Shown one piece after another: positions 8,700 through 18,400 of a stretch of DNA of 28,177 nucleotides (the stretch's first letter is position 1; each line of letters opens with the position of its first letter). Both the position numbers and the translations under genes were made by a program. Source of the stretch: CAIZGX01 sp044374295 (GTDB lineage: Bacteria; Bacteroidota; Bacteroidia; Flavobacteriales_D; Sanyastnellaceae); assembly GCA_044374295.1 (NCBI GenBank), contig JBILOU010000024.1, forward strand, positions 1-28,177, given 5' to 3'. The notes below the pieces were generated by a model that was not told the origin of the DNA, did not search any database, and worked only from the letters and a program-made list of their open reading frames with translations.

Positions 8700-11351
8700 T
8701 TACTCGACACAAATTTTTGTTCTGGCGATTCCATTTTCTGAAATGACTTCAAGAATGTAATATCCTGGTGCAAGATCACGAACTGAATGAAAACGAGAAT
8801 AGGTGTTCATTTGTTTCACACATTTTCCATCTGTGGATAATATTCTCAATTGGAATACTTGAATGTTTGAAGGAAGATTAAGTTGAATGGATTCTGCAGC
8901 TGGGTTTGGATAAACTTGTAGGTTGAAGTTTCCGTTTACATTTTCAACACCATCAATAATTTCAAGATTAACGCAATAGTCTTCTACTTCACCGTACGAA
9001 TATGTTCCGCAAGACGAGGGTGGTGTCCCTGTACCGAAGATTCCAACGTAGGCCATTCCTACTCGCATGCGAGTACTTCCCGGAGCAATTGCTGCTGCTG
9101 TAGGAACGGTTAGGGTTCCAGTAACTGTGTTTTGAGAACCACTGCCTGAATCGAAGGCTAGTTCTGTAGGCTCATCGAAAGTTCCATTGGCATTGTAGTC
9201 GATCCATATTTTGAAATACTCACTGTAGGACGTTCCAGGGAAGCCGGGTGTAAGCGAAACGGGATAAGAGTTTCCTGCAACCAATGTGAATGTGCTAAGA
9301 TCTGTGTAATCGGTATAGTTTGCATTGTCCGTGCTCAAGTTTGTGAACGAACCTACTGTAACAGCTTCGATGTATTCATCTGATGCGTTACCACCGTCTG
9401 CATCACAGTAAACCACATCGGTGCATGAACCGCAACCGGTTGTAGAGAATTCAAACGAAGTGAAAGGATTTTCGGGATTGACGCAGATTGAACCTACTTG
9501 AATGGTGTAGGTCGTGCACGAATCAAGATTAAAGAATGTAATGTTTGGTTGAAGCGATTGAATAATATCGGTTCCGTTTGGTCCTGTTAACTGAATAGTA
9601 TATCCATCTGCAGCGAAAATGTCATTCCAAGCAACTGTTGCTGTTGTTGCACCTTGTGCATTCGGAACGTAATAAACACTTGGGTTTACGCAACACCCTT
9701 CTGTGTTTAATATAAATGAGTTTGTCCATTCACCTTGCACTCCATTGCAGACAGATGCCAATTGAATTTCGTATACAGAACAAGGCAATAAACCAAGAAT
9801 AGTTATACTGTTCGTGTTAAGGTTCTCGATTAGTGTCCAGTTCCCCGATCCTTGCACTTGGTATTGACAAGCGAAGGTGGTGACGTCTGGCGTGCTTCCC
9901 CAAGAAACAGTGTATTCGAGTGTATTCGGGATTTGAATTGCGTTGATTGCGAAAGGTGCAACGCAGCCACCTGCAGAACATTCATTCAATAACAAGTCTA
10001 AACTGTTTTTAACATTCAATCGTCCGCCTGTTACCATTTCGGGTTGAAGGTTAGCCACAATATCTACTCCATTGAAAATATAATCTCGAATAAGTTGAGC
10101 ACCTGTAGAAGGATTCGAGTTGGCTATTGCCATGAACGAGTTGCAGGGTGCGGAATACAACAGGGCTATTGCGCCGGCAACACATGGGCCCGCGAAAGAG
10201 GTTCCCGAAGTGTTTCCGTAATTGGTATTACCCGCAAGGTAAACGGCCTCGCCAGGAGCACCTAGGTCAATTGTTGTAATGCCATAGCCGCTGAATGTAC
10301 GAACGTCTGAACTGTTCGTAGCAGTCACTGCAATCATGTATTCGCTTGGACAAGCGGTAGGAAGATCGCCAACAACATCAACGTTAACATTGTTATTCGC
10401 TGTTGAACCGCAAGAAAGAATTCCGGCTACTCCAAGTGTGTCGTACATGGCGCACCAAAGTGGGGCTTGAGAAGGTTGTCCGTTGTCGGTTCCCCAGCTG
10501 CTGTTTGTTGCAACAACGTAGGCGCCTTGTGTTCCGCCAGACAAGTTGTACATGCGACGCATCTTCAAGGGATAGGTATATGCTGCAATGACATTGGCTT
10601 CTGATATACCACCCATGTCTACCTGCATAATTTTTACATTCCAGTTTACTCCTGTAATTCCAATTCCGTTGTCACCTTTTGCACCAATCATGCTACTTAC
10701 CTGCGTGCCGTGATTTCCAGCAGCAATAGCGTCGCTGTTGGCAGTCATATTCCAACCGTCAATGTCATCGATATAACCGTTGTTGTCGTCATCAATGCCA
10801 TTTCCATCTATTTCATTGGTATTGGTCCAGTGGTTTTCAATGATGTCTGCTTGATCCCATTTTGCACCGCCTCCTTCAACAACACAAACAACAATTTCAT
10901 CTCCGAATGCTGTTAAACCACCTGTAGTAATGTCCCAAGCTTCTGGAGTATCAATATCGTTATCTGAAGCATCGTCGTGAAACCATTGCTGGCCGTATGA
11001 AGGGTCATTGGGAACAATGCGTTCAGCAAGTTTGTGATTGGCTTGTGCCAATTGAATGCTTGAGCAGGTGGGTGCATAGCGAATGATTTCATTCAACGAA
11101 ACCAAGTCTTCGTTGAAAGTAAACAACCATGCGCGCATGATGTCGCTTACTTCATAGCTCGCTTTGATTTCGGGAAGTATTCCGAAATGTTGCGTCAATT
11201 CCTGCTCTGCTTGAGCAGCTGAGAAGCCTTTTTTAAGTTGAAGAATGAATTCGTTATTCATTCGTTCTGCCTGTCCGAATAAGGTTGTTGAAGCAACAAA
11301 GAAGCTTACTAGGAAGAAAATCGATTTTGAGAATGAAATGTTGTGTGTCAT
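8700..11351 (-). CDS. Secreted subtilisin-like (S8) protein with type A type IX sorting domain
   Basis: This 883-residue protein has a signal peptide (to about residue 27, FGQ), a propeptide-like segment (about 30-115) and an S8 domain (about 120-455). The His motif (NHGTQVSS, His214) and Ser motif (GTSFAGP, Ser385) are intact. At the Asp position the sequence reads VVCVVEGGG, putting Glu159 where subtilases have Asp, and the oxyanion Asn appears replaced by Ser316 (SCGST), so activity is uncertain. An Asp-rich segment NGIDDDNNGYIDD (184-196) is common in Bacteroidota subtilases. Two fibronectin type III-like modules (about 465-645), a domain with the GEVEDY motif (about 645-795) and a type A sorting domain (about 812-883, with YPNPA and LAPGYYILEV) follow. 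It would be exported by the type IX system and the tail removed. It is the first gene of its run. Confidence 0.88.
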   Translation of the reverse strand: MTHNISFSKSIFFLVSFFVASTTLFGQAERMNNEFILQLKKGFSAAQAEQELTQHFGILPEIKASYEVSDIMRAWLFTFNEDLVSLNEIIRYAPTCSSIQLAQANHKLAERIVPNDPSYGQQWFHDDASDNDIDTPEAWDITTGGLTAFGDEIVVCVVEGGGAKWDQADIIENHWTNTNEIDGNGIDDDNNGYIDDIDGWNMTANSDAIAAGNHGTQVSSMIGAKGDNGIGITGVNWNVKIMQVDMGGISEANVIAAYTYPLKMRRMYNLSGGTQGAYVVATNSSWGTDNGQPSQAPLWCAMYDTLGVAGILSCGSTANNNVNVDVVGDLPTACPSEYMIAVTATNSSDVRTFSGYGITTIDLGAPGEAVYLAGNTNYGNTSGTSFAGPCVAGAIALLYSAPCNSFMAIANSNPSTGAQLIRDYIFNGVDIVANLQPEMVTGGRLNVKNSLDLLLNECSAGGCVAPFAINAIQIPNTLEYTVSWGSTPDVTTFACQYQVQGSGNWTLIENLNTNSITILGLLPCSVYEIQLASVCNGVQGEWTNSFILNTEGCCVNPSVYYVPNAQGATTATVAWNDIFAADGYTIQLTGPNGTDIIQSLQPNITFFNLDSCTTYTIQVGSICVNPENPFTSFEFSTTGCGSCTDVVYCDADGGNASDEYIEAVTVGSFTNLSTDNANYTDYTDLSTFTLVAGNSYPVSLTPGFPGTSYSEYFKIWIDYNANGTFDEPTELAFDSGSGSQNTVTGTLTVPTAAAIAPGSTRMRVGMAYVGIFGTGTPPSSCGTYSYGEVEDYCVNLEIIDGVENVNGNFNLQVYPNPAAESIQLNLPSNIQVFQLRILSTDGKCVKQMNTYSRFHSVRDLAPGYYILEVISENGIARTKICVE

Positions 11352-11364
11352 GCTTAATTCTGAT

Positions 11365-11383
11365 ATTCCGTAAATATCGGAAT
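11365..11383. repeat. Inverted repeat upstream of the subtilisin-like gene
   Basis: Arms ATTCCG (11365-11370) and CGGAAT (11378-11383) enclose a 7-base AT-rich loop. It lies in the 79-base gap after the murF-alr stop and before the subtilisin-like start (both minus strand). There is no T-run after it, so it is either a weak terminator or an operator-like site. No clear TAnnTTTG box is visible in this gap. Confidence 0.4.
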
Positions 11384-11430
11384 GAAAGCGCGAAACATCT
11401 TCACAGAAATGTCTTTTTTACTTGCGAAAA

Positions 11431-13875
11431 TTAGGCTTCGTTTACAATTATACGTTTTACGCGTTGGGGAATGCCTGTGAGCACTTCGTAGGCAATGGTG
11501 TCACAGGCTTGTGCGTAATCGAGAATGGAGTGATCACCATTGAATACAATGGCTTCATCGCCTTCTTGTGCAGGGACACCTGTAATGTCGACCATGGTAA
11601 CGTCCATGCACACGCGACCGACAACGGGACAGGCTTTTCCGTTGATGAAGACTTTGCCTTTTCCGTTGGAGAGAGATCTGCGGAAGCCATCTGCGTAGCC
11701 GATCGGAAGAACGGCGATTTTCATTTTTTGGTTGGAAGTGAATGTTCTTCCGTAACCAACGGTTTCATTCGGAAGCACAGACTTGATTTGGACGATACTG
11801 GTTTTTAGGCTTCCGACATTGCGCAATTTTTTTTGCTCTTCCTCAAAAGCCGATACACCGTAAAGACCGATTCCCAATCGAACCATGTTGAATTGCGCAT
11901 TTTTCCAACGTTGAATTCCTCCAGTGTTCGCGGCGTGAAGTGTTGGAGCATAACCAAGAGCTTCTGAAATTTTCTTAGATCGATTTTCGAAATCGTTAAT
12001 TTGATCTTGAGTAAAGGGGTCGTGCGATTCGTCTTCAGAAGCCGCGAAATGTGTGAAAATGCTCGTGATTTCTATGTTTTTATGCTCGTGAAGTAGTTCA
12101 ATTAATTCTGAAGTTTCATCACTCTTGAAACCTAAACGGTTCATTCCGGAGTCGAGTTTCAAGTGCGCTTTAAATCTTTTTTCTGAATTGAATTCCTTTG
12201 CTGCTTTTGCAAATGATTTGAATGATCTTATTGAAAATAATTCAGGTTCTAATCTATGTTTGAAAACCGGAGCGAAGTCGGTAACATTCGGTTCAAGCAC
12301 TAAAATTGGAAGTGAAATTCCGGCTTCGCGAAGTTGAACGCCTTCATCTGTATAGGCCACTGCCAAAGCGTCAATGCCACAATTGGCAAGGCACATAGCT
12401 ACTTCAACGGCTCCAATGCCGTATCCGTTCGCTTTCACCATTCCCATAAGTTTTACTTCAGGGTTCAGTAACGAGCGAAAGTAGTAGTAGTTGTTTGCAA
12501 GGGCATTCATGTTCACTTCGAAAATTGTTTCTTGGTGCTGCTCTTGCAATGCACTCACGATTTTTTCGAATTGAAATCTGCGTGCGCCTTTGATTAATAA
12601 TGCTCCCGATTCAATCTTGTTTGAAAGTAGATGCTCTACGAGTTCTTCTGTCGTTTCAAAGCATTTGAATGATTGGGGAAGAATATTTTTGTGTTGAAGG
12701 AATTGCTCTCCTACAGAATAAACTTCATCGATTTGAAATTCATTCATGAGTTCACTCACACGTTCAATCCAAATTTCATCCTTCATTCCACTTTGAAGAA
12801 TGTCTGAAATAATTACACCTCGCTTTTGAGCTTGAACATTTGAATTGAAATGTTGAAGCGCTAATTTGAGCGAAGTAAGGTCATTGCTATAACCGTCGTT
12901 CAACAATTGAATTCCACCGATACCTTTCAGTTGTTGCATGCGCATTTCAACAGCCAATAATTGTGGTGCTTTCTCTGAAAGTTGTTTAAGTGAAAGTCCG
13001 AAATGCAATGCTGTAGCGGCAGCCAGAGCGAAGTTATCAATAGAGATATTGTCGGTAAATGGAATTTCAGCATCAGCAAATTCCCCTTTCCAACTAAATG
13101 AAATAATGGAATGCGATGAAGATGATGTAATTTTTTGAATGGAAAAATCATCGTTGTTTTCTTTTCCAACACGGATGAAATTTCCATTAAAATTAATGTC
13201 AATTCCGGAAGGCGCAATAAGTGTTTCGCACGTTGGGAATAGCTTCATTTTTTCTTGAAGCAGTTCTCTTTGTGATTGGAAATTTTCTGCGTGAGCACTT
13301 CCCAAAAAAGTAAAGACCCCCGTAGTTGGTTGAATGACCTCCTGCAGTGTATTCATTTCATTCGGCAATGAGATACCTGCTTCGAAAATACCTAGGTTAT
13401 GCATGGACTCCAATTGCAATACTGCCAATGGAACTCCCACTTGTGAGTTAAAGCTTTTCGGACTTCTTGCAATGCAGAAATCATCTGCAAGCAGTTGATT
13501 GATCCATTCTTTCACAATAGTTTTACCGTTACTTCCAGTAATGCCAATGATGGGAATATTGAACTGCTTTCTATGATGAGTCGCAATTTTTTGAAATGCC
13601 CTTGTTGTGTTTTCAACACGAATAATTGCGCATTCGCAAGGTAGGTCAACTGCCTCAGAAACGATGAATAATCTGATTCCTTTCTGATATGCATTTGAAA
13701 TAAACGCATGTCCATTGAAGTGTACTCCTTTTAGCGGAATAAATAAAGTATGCGCTGCATCAATGGTGTGGCGCGTATCGGTACAAATACTATGAATAAA
13801 GTTCTTTCTGTTCCCTTCTGAGATTTCACCACCAACAATGTGGGACAGTTCAGAAATGGAAAGATTCAATTTCAT
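11431..13875 (-). CDS. murF-alr: Bifunctional MurF ligase / alanine racemase fusion
   Basis: This 814-residue fusion joins two steps of D-alanine use in peptidoglycan synthesis. The MurF part (about 1-445), UDP-MurNAc-tripeptide:D-Ala-D-Ala ligase, has the ATP-binding loop GITGSNGKT (111-119), the FEAG motif near 164 and a C-terminal domain with NDGYSND near 327, slightly different from the more usual DSYN form. The racemase part (about 450-814) interconverts L- and D-alanine. It has the PLP lysine Lys481 in MVKANGYGIG, the catalytic-tyrosine motif VGYGRTF, and conserved GRVCMDVTMVDI. This fusion is well known in Bacteroidota and needs no frameshift. The start overlaps the lspA stop by four bases (ATGA), so translation is probably coupled. 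It is the last gene of the ileS operon. Confidence 0.95.
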   Translation of the reverse strand: MKLNLSISELSHIVGGEISEGNRKNFIHSICTDTRHTIDAAHTLFIPLKGVHFNGHAFISNAYQKGIRLFIVSEAVDLPCECAIIRVENTTRAFQKIATHHRKQFNIPIIGITGSNGKTIVKEWINQLLADDFCIARSPKSFNSQVGVPLAVLQLESMHNLGIFEAGISLPNEMNTLQEVIQPTTGVFTFLGSAHAENFQSQRELLQEKMKLFPTCETLIAPSGIDINFNGNFIRVGKENNDDFSIQKITSSSSHSIISFSWKGEFADAEIPFTDNISIDNFALAAATALHFGLSLKQLSEKAPQLLAVEMRMQQLKGIGGIQLLNDGYSNDLTSLKLALQHFNSNVQAQKRGVIISDILQSGMKDEIWIERVSELMNEFQIDEVYSVGEQFLQHKNILPQSFKCFETTEELVEHLLSNKIESGALLIKGARRFQFEKIVSALQEQHQETIFEVNMNALANNYYYFRSLLNPEVKLMGMVKANGYGIGAVEVAMCLANCGIDALAVAYTDEGVQLREAGISLPILVLEPNVTDFAPVFKHRLEPELFSIRSFKSFAKAAKEFNSEKRFKAHLKLDSGMNRLGFKSDETSELIELLHEHKNIEITSIFTHFAASEDESHDPFTQDQINDFENRSKKISEALGYAPTLHAANTGGIQRWKNAQFNMVRLGIGLYGVSAFEEEQKKLRNVGSLKTSIVQIKSVLPNETVGYGRTFTSNQKMKIAVLPIGYADGFRRSLSNGKGKVFINGKACPVVGRVCMDVTMVDITGVPAQEGDEAIVFNGDHSILDYAQACDTIAYEVLTGIPQRVKRIIVNEA

Positions 13876-14546
13876 GCGGAAGGATCAACTTCGGTGACCG
13901 CCTCTTCAATGGAAACTTCCTCTTCTTCGTCTTTGAAAAAACGACGTTGGAAGAGTAGGATTAATATGATTCCAACAGAAATAGAGGCGTCTGCAATATT
14001 GAAAATAGGAGGGAAGATCTCAGCTCTTTCTCCGGCATGAATAGGTGACCACGAAGGGAAGTCAAGCTCTTTTGTAATGTGAATCATATCTACCACATTC
14101 CCCATTAAAAAGGGCGCGTATCCTTGAGAAGAAAACGCAGCGGTGTCTGAATATGCCGTGTATTCTTGAAAGTGCGGGTCGAAGGTCGATCCTTTGTCGA
14201 AACACATTCCGTAGACAGCGCTGTCAATGATGTTTCCCAAAGCACCTGCTACGATAAGCGCAAGACAAAATAGATAACCTTGATGGGTTTTCTTTTTGGT
14301 GAGCTTGTAGATGTAGATGATGATTGCTGTGACAACAATGATTCGAAAAATGCTAAGCGCAAGTTTTCCTGTTGTTCCGGGGAACATCCAGCCGAATGCC
14401 ATACCTGGATTTTCAACAAATTGTAAATCGAGCCAACCAGGAATAAGCTCTACGTTTTCTCCGTAGAGAAACGAGAGCTTTATCCAGATTTTTAATAGTT
14501 GATCAAGCGCAACAACGCTTAAAATAATTAAGAGTACTTTTCTCAC
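13872..14546 (-). CDS. lspA: Lipoprotein signal peptidase (signal peptidase II)
   Basis: This 224-residue inner-membrane aspartyl protease cleaves prolipoprotein signal peptides before the lipidated cysteine. Four hydrophobic segments are visible (about 4-22, 62-80, 91-108 and 182-200). The catalytic aspartates lie in GALGNIIDSA (Asp108) and FNIADASIS (Asp186), with FVENPGMAFG as the conserved early motif. It is longer than the E. coli enzyme (about 165) because of an insertion at about 113-150 and an acidic tail (KDEEEEVSIEEAV); both lengthenings are common in this phylum. It follows the DksA-like gene by 11 bases and overlaps murF-alr by four. A substrate candidate in this window is the lipoprotein at 1610-2530. 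Confidence 0.95.
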   Translation of the reverse strand: MRKVLLIILSVVALDQLLKIWIKLSFLYGENVELIPGWLDLQFVENPGMAFGWMFPGTTGKLALSIFRIIVVTAIIIYIYKLTKKKTHQGYLFCLALIVAGALGNIIDSAVYGMCFDKGSTFDPHFQEYTAYSDTAAFSSQGYAPFLMGNVVDMIHITKELDFPSWSPIHAGERAEIFPPIFNIADASISVGIILILLFQRRFFKDEEEEVSIEEAVTEVDPSA

Positions 14547-14557
14547 TTCACGAGATC

Positions 14558-15463
14558 TTACTGCATGTTTTTGGCTTCAATGCTGAGGGTAGCATGAGGC
14601 ACCAAACGCAAGCGTTCTTTAGGGATTAGTTTTCCTGTAACACGACAAACACCGTATGTTTTGTTCATGATACGAAGCAATGCGTTTTCTAAGTTTTTAA
14701 TGAACTTTTCTTGACGAGCAGCCAATTGCGCAATTTCTTCGCGGCTATTGGTATCACTTCCGTCTTCCATCATTTTGAATGTTGGAGAAGTGTCGTCTGT
14801 GCTATTGTCTCCCTCTCTTGAAAGAGATTCTTTCAACTCTTCAAAGTCTGAGCGAGATTGTTCTAGTTTTTCTTTGATAAGAATTTCAAATTCTTTCAAG
14901 TCTTTGTCTGAATAACGTAATCCTTTCAATGGTTCTGCTGGCATCTTCACTGGTTCTTTTTTAATCTCTGGAGCAGGTTTATAAACGGGTGCAGTTGTCT
15001 TTGCCTCGGGTTTCTTCACTGCCGCTGGTTTAGCGGTAACTGCTGGAGCGGGTTTAACTTTTTTAACTTCTACTTTCTTCACTGGAGCAACGGCTTTTTT
15101 TACAGGCGCTGCTTTTTTCACGGACGCAACTTTCTTCACTGGAGCAAGGGCCTTTTTTACAGGCGCTGCTTTTTTCGCCACCGGTTTCTTCGCAACAACT
15201 TTTTTCGCTGGCGCTGTTTTTTTAGCAACTGGTTTCTTCGCAACAACTTTTTTCGCTGGAGCCGCTTTCTTAGCAGGTGCTGCTTTCTTTGCTGGGCTAT
15301 TTTTTTTCGCTGGTGCTGCTTTTTTAGCAACGGATTTCTTTGCAACTACTTTTTTCGCTGGAGCCGCATTCTTTGCAGGAGCTGCTTTCTTAGCCGGCGT
15401 TGCTTTTTTCGCAACGGTTTTTTTAGTTACTACTTTTTTGGCAGGGGTTGATTTTTTTGCCAT
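14558..15463 (-). CDS. DksA/TraR-like protein with long histone-H1-like Lys/Ala/Pro N-terminal tail
   Basis: From the ATG at 15461-15463 the protein has 301 residues. Residues 1 to about 178 are a low-complexity basic tail of repeated PAKKA, VAKK and PVKK units, resembling the C-terminal tail of histone H1 and likely to bind nucleic acid. Residues about 184-301 resemble DksA: a helical pair (184-217 and 240-268) with aspartates at its tip (EDGSDTN, Asp234 and Asp237, aligning with the DxxDxA tip of E. coli DksA, the Ala being Asn), then KTYGVCRVTGKLIPKERL and a PHATLSIEAK end. Three of the four zinc-finger cysteines are missing; only Cys273 remains. The likely role is binding RNA polymerase, perhaps tethered to DNA. 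It begins 5 bases after the ileS stop. A longer frame starting at 15517 would overlap ileS and is less likely. Confidence 0.85.
   Translation of the reverse strand: MAKKSTPAKKVVTKKTVAKKATPAKKAAPAKNAAPAKKVVAKKSVAKKAAPAKKNSPAKKAAPAKKAAPAKKVVAKKPVAKKTAPAKKVVAKKPVAKKAAPVKKALAPVKKVASVKKAAPVKKAVAPVKKVEVKKVKPAPAVTAKPAAVKKPEAKTTAPVYKPAPEIKKEPVKMPAEPLKGLRYSDKDLKEFEILIKEKLEQSRSDFEELKESLSREGDNSTDDTSPTFKMMEDGSDTNSREEIAQLAARQEKFIKNLENALLRIMNKTYGVCRVTGKLIPKERLRLVPHATLSIEAKNMQ
15064..15463. repeat. Degenerate coding repeats of the Lys/Ala-rich tail
   Basis: The region encodes repeated PAKK/VAKK units. Some unit blocks are nearly identical at DNA level: a 29-base stretch at 15183-15211 recurs perfectly at 15231-15259 (period 48, i.e. 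16 codons), and blocks starting at 15073 and 15130 are near-copies with a period of 57 (19 codons). All periods noted are multiples of three, so copy-number change would keep the frame. Confidence 0.75.
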
Positions 15464-15468
15464 GGGTC

Positions 15469-18400
15469 TTAAAGGTTTTTGGTTAATAGTAAACGCACCA
15501 CTTCTTCCCCTTCCCATTCAACCGCGACACCCCCTTCCATTTCTGGAATAAACTCAAGCGAAGAAGCAAGTACTTGACTGCTAATATATTCAGAATTGTT
15601 TTTCAAAACATCATTCAGGTAGTTTTCTCCCGAAACTTTAACAATAATTTTATCTGTAACCTCGAAATTGGTTTCTTTTCTCAAGTTTTGAATGCGGTTC
15701 ACCAATTCACGGGCATATCCTTCTTCTTTCAATTCAGGTGTAATGGTAACATCAAGCGCAACAGTCAAGTTACCTTGATTTGCTACTTTCCATCCAGGAA
15801 TGTCTACAGGAATTATCTCGACATCTTCGGTTTGAAGAAGTATCGATTCCTTCTGCCACATATATTCTCCGGTTTTTTCAATAGAAGCAATAATTTCCTG
15901 AGCGTTTTCTTGCGCGAATTGCTGAATTTCCTTCATGAACTTCCCACACTTTTTTCCGAGTGTTTTGAAATTCAATTTGAGGTCCTTCACAATTTTAGTG
16001 GTCTGCTCATCTACGCATTTCACCGCTTTCACGTTCACCTCGCTACAAATTAGATCTGCGACACTTTCAATGCGTGACTGCGTGGTTTCATCTAAAACTG
16101 GAATTCGAATTTCAGCAAGTGTTTGACGCACTTTGATGTTCTCTTTTTTGCGAATAGAAAGGGCCATGCTTGAAATGCGTTGCGCAAGGTCCATGCGTGC
16201 TTCAAGATTTTCATCTCGGAAGCTTCCTGCTTCCAAATGAGAAAGATGAACCGATTCGCTATTCGTATTCAAGCTTTGGAATAACCAGTCTGAATAGAAA
16301 GGAGCAAAAGGACTCATAAGTTGAGCCACTTGCTTTAAGCAAGCGTGAAGTGTAGCGTATGCCGAGCGTTTGTCTTCGGTCATTTCGCCATGCCAGAATC
16401 TTTTGCGCGCTAAACGCACGAACCAATTTGAAAGGTGATCGTTAACGAACGATTCAATGGCACGCGCAGCAGGAGTAGGATCAAATGCGTCAAGGTTTTT
16501 CTCAACTTCAAGCGTAAGCGCATTCAACTTACTCATAATCCACTTGTCCAATTCAGGACGATTTTCAACAGCAGGGTCATTGCTTGAAGCTTCGTAACCA
16601 TCAATGTTTGCATACAATGCAAAGAAAGAATACGTATTCGAAAGCGTTCCGAAGAATGTACGTTGTACTTCAGCAATTCCTTCTGTATCGAATTTCAAAT
16701 TATCCCACGGATCTGAATTGGTAATCATGTACCAACGCGTGGCGTCTGGACCATATTTACCAAGGGTTTCAAACGGATCAACTGCATTGCCTAAACGCTT
16801 AGACATTTTGTTTCCGTTCTTGTCTAAAACAAGTCCGTTTGAAATAACATTTTTATAAGCAACAGAATCGAAACACAACGTTGCAATAGCATGCAAAGTG
16901 TAAAACCATCCTCTTGTTTGATCCACGCCTTCCGCAATAAAGTCTGCAGGGAAGGAAAGGTTGTTGTCTATTTTCTCTTTGTTCTCGAAAGGATAGTGCC
17001 ACTGCGCGTAGGGCATTGCACCACTGTCGAACCAAACGTCAATCAAGTCCGCTTCACGGTGCATTGGTTTCCCGCTAGGGCTAACCAATACAATTTTATC
17101 TACGTAGGGTTTATGTAAATCGAACAGGTTATAATTCTCAACCGAATGATTGTTCGGTTGGAAGTTTTCAAGTGGATTTGTTTCTGTAATTCCAGCGGCC
17201 ACGCTTTTTTTCAATTCAGCTTGAAGTTCTTCAACAGAGCCAATGCAGATTGATTCGCTTCCATCTTCGGTACGCCAAATTGGAAGTGGAATTCCCCAGA
17301 AGCGACTGCGCGAAAGGTTCCAATCGTTTGCATTTTCTAACCAGTTTCCAAATCGCCCAGTCCCCGTAGATTCTGGTTTCCATTGAATGGTGTTGTTCAA
17401 TTCCACCAAACGATTTCTCTTTTCAGGAACCTTCACGAACCATGAATCCAATGGATAGTAAAGTACAGGCTTATCTGTTCTCCAGCAATGTGGATAGTTG
17501 TGCGCGTATTTTTCTTTCTTGAATAATTTTCCTTCAGTTTGAAGTTTCAAAACAATACGTTCATCAACACTCAAATACTGAAGTTTCTCGGTGTCTTTTA
17601 TTATTCCACCAAGACTTGCTTTTTGTTTTACCAGCTCAACTGCTTTTTCTTCATCTGAATAGTACGCTTCTTTCACGAACTCTTCTCCGAATAAGAATGT
17701 ACCATCTTGCACTTCGGGAAGGAAGCGTCCTCTGCGATCAACAAGGGTCAAATTTCCCATGCCGTTTTGTTTCGCTACGCGGAAGTCATCTGCTCCAAAG
17801 CTCGGTGCAATGTGCACAATACCTGTTCCGTCTTCCGTGGTAACGAAATCACCTCCAATAATCTTGAAAGCATCGCCATCGTTCGGTTGCACGAACGAAA
17901 GCAATTGCTCGTAACGAAGATTTAAAAGTTGTTTTCCGTTTAATTCTGAAACCGTTCTATTCGGAATTTTCTTATCTCCCGCAGTGAACTCTTCAAAGTT
18001 TTCTCCGTTTGCTACAGGGAAATATTTTTCACGAAGCGCTGAAGCTACAATGAAATAAGCATGCTCATTACCAAATGGAGTCAACGATTCAACAACGGTG
18101 TAGTTTATTTTTTCTCCAACAGCCAATGCCACGTTTGAAGGCAAGGTCCATGGAGTAGTCGTCCAAGCTAAAACATAAATCGGACGATCTGAATTCACAT
18201 TGAGCGTTGCATGCGCATCAATCAATTTGAACTGGGCTACCGCTGAAGTGTCTTTCACTTCCTTATAGCAGCCCGGTTGATTCAATTCGTGAGAACTTAA
18301 TCCTGTTCCTGCAGCTGGCGAATAAGGTTGAATGGTGTAGCCCTTATACAACAGATTCTTGTTGTGCAATTGTTGAAGCAACCACCAAACCGTTTCAATG

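Noticed and set aside
10800..10804. Asp-rich segment of the subtilisin-like protein considered as an independent calcium-binding repeat domain
   Set aside because: The NGIDDDNNGYIDD stretch is a common insertion within Bacteroidota subtilases, not a separate domain.
11431..13875. MurF-alanine racemase joining considered as a novel fusion
   Set aside because: This fusion is a well-known arrangement in Bacteroidota.
15064..15463. Repeats considered as a CRISPR array
   Set aside because: The repeats are in-frame, variable, lack unique spacers of constant length and encode the Lys/Ala tail.
15464..15517. Longer start of the DksA-like gene
   Set aside because: It overlaps the end of ileS, and the extra residues do not resemble the Lys/Ala-rich tail that begins at the inner ATG.
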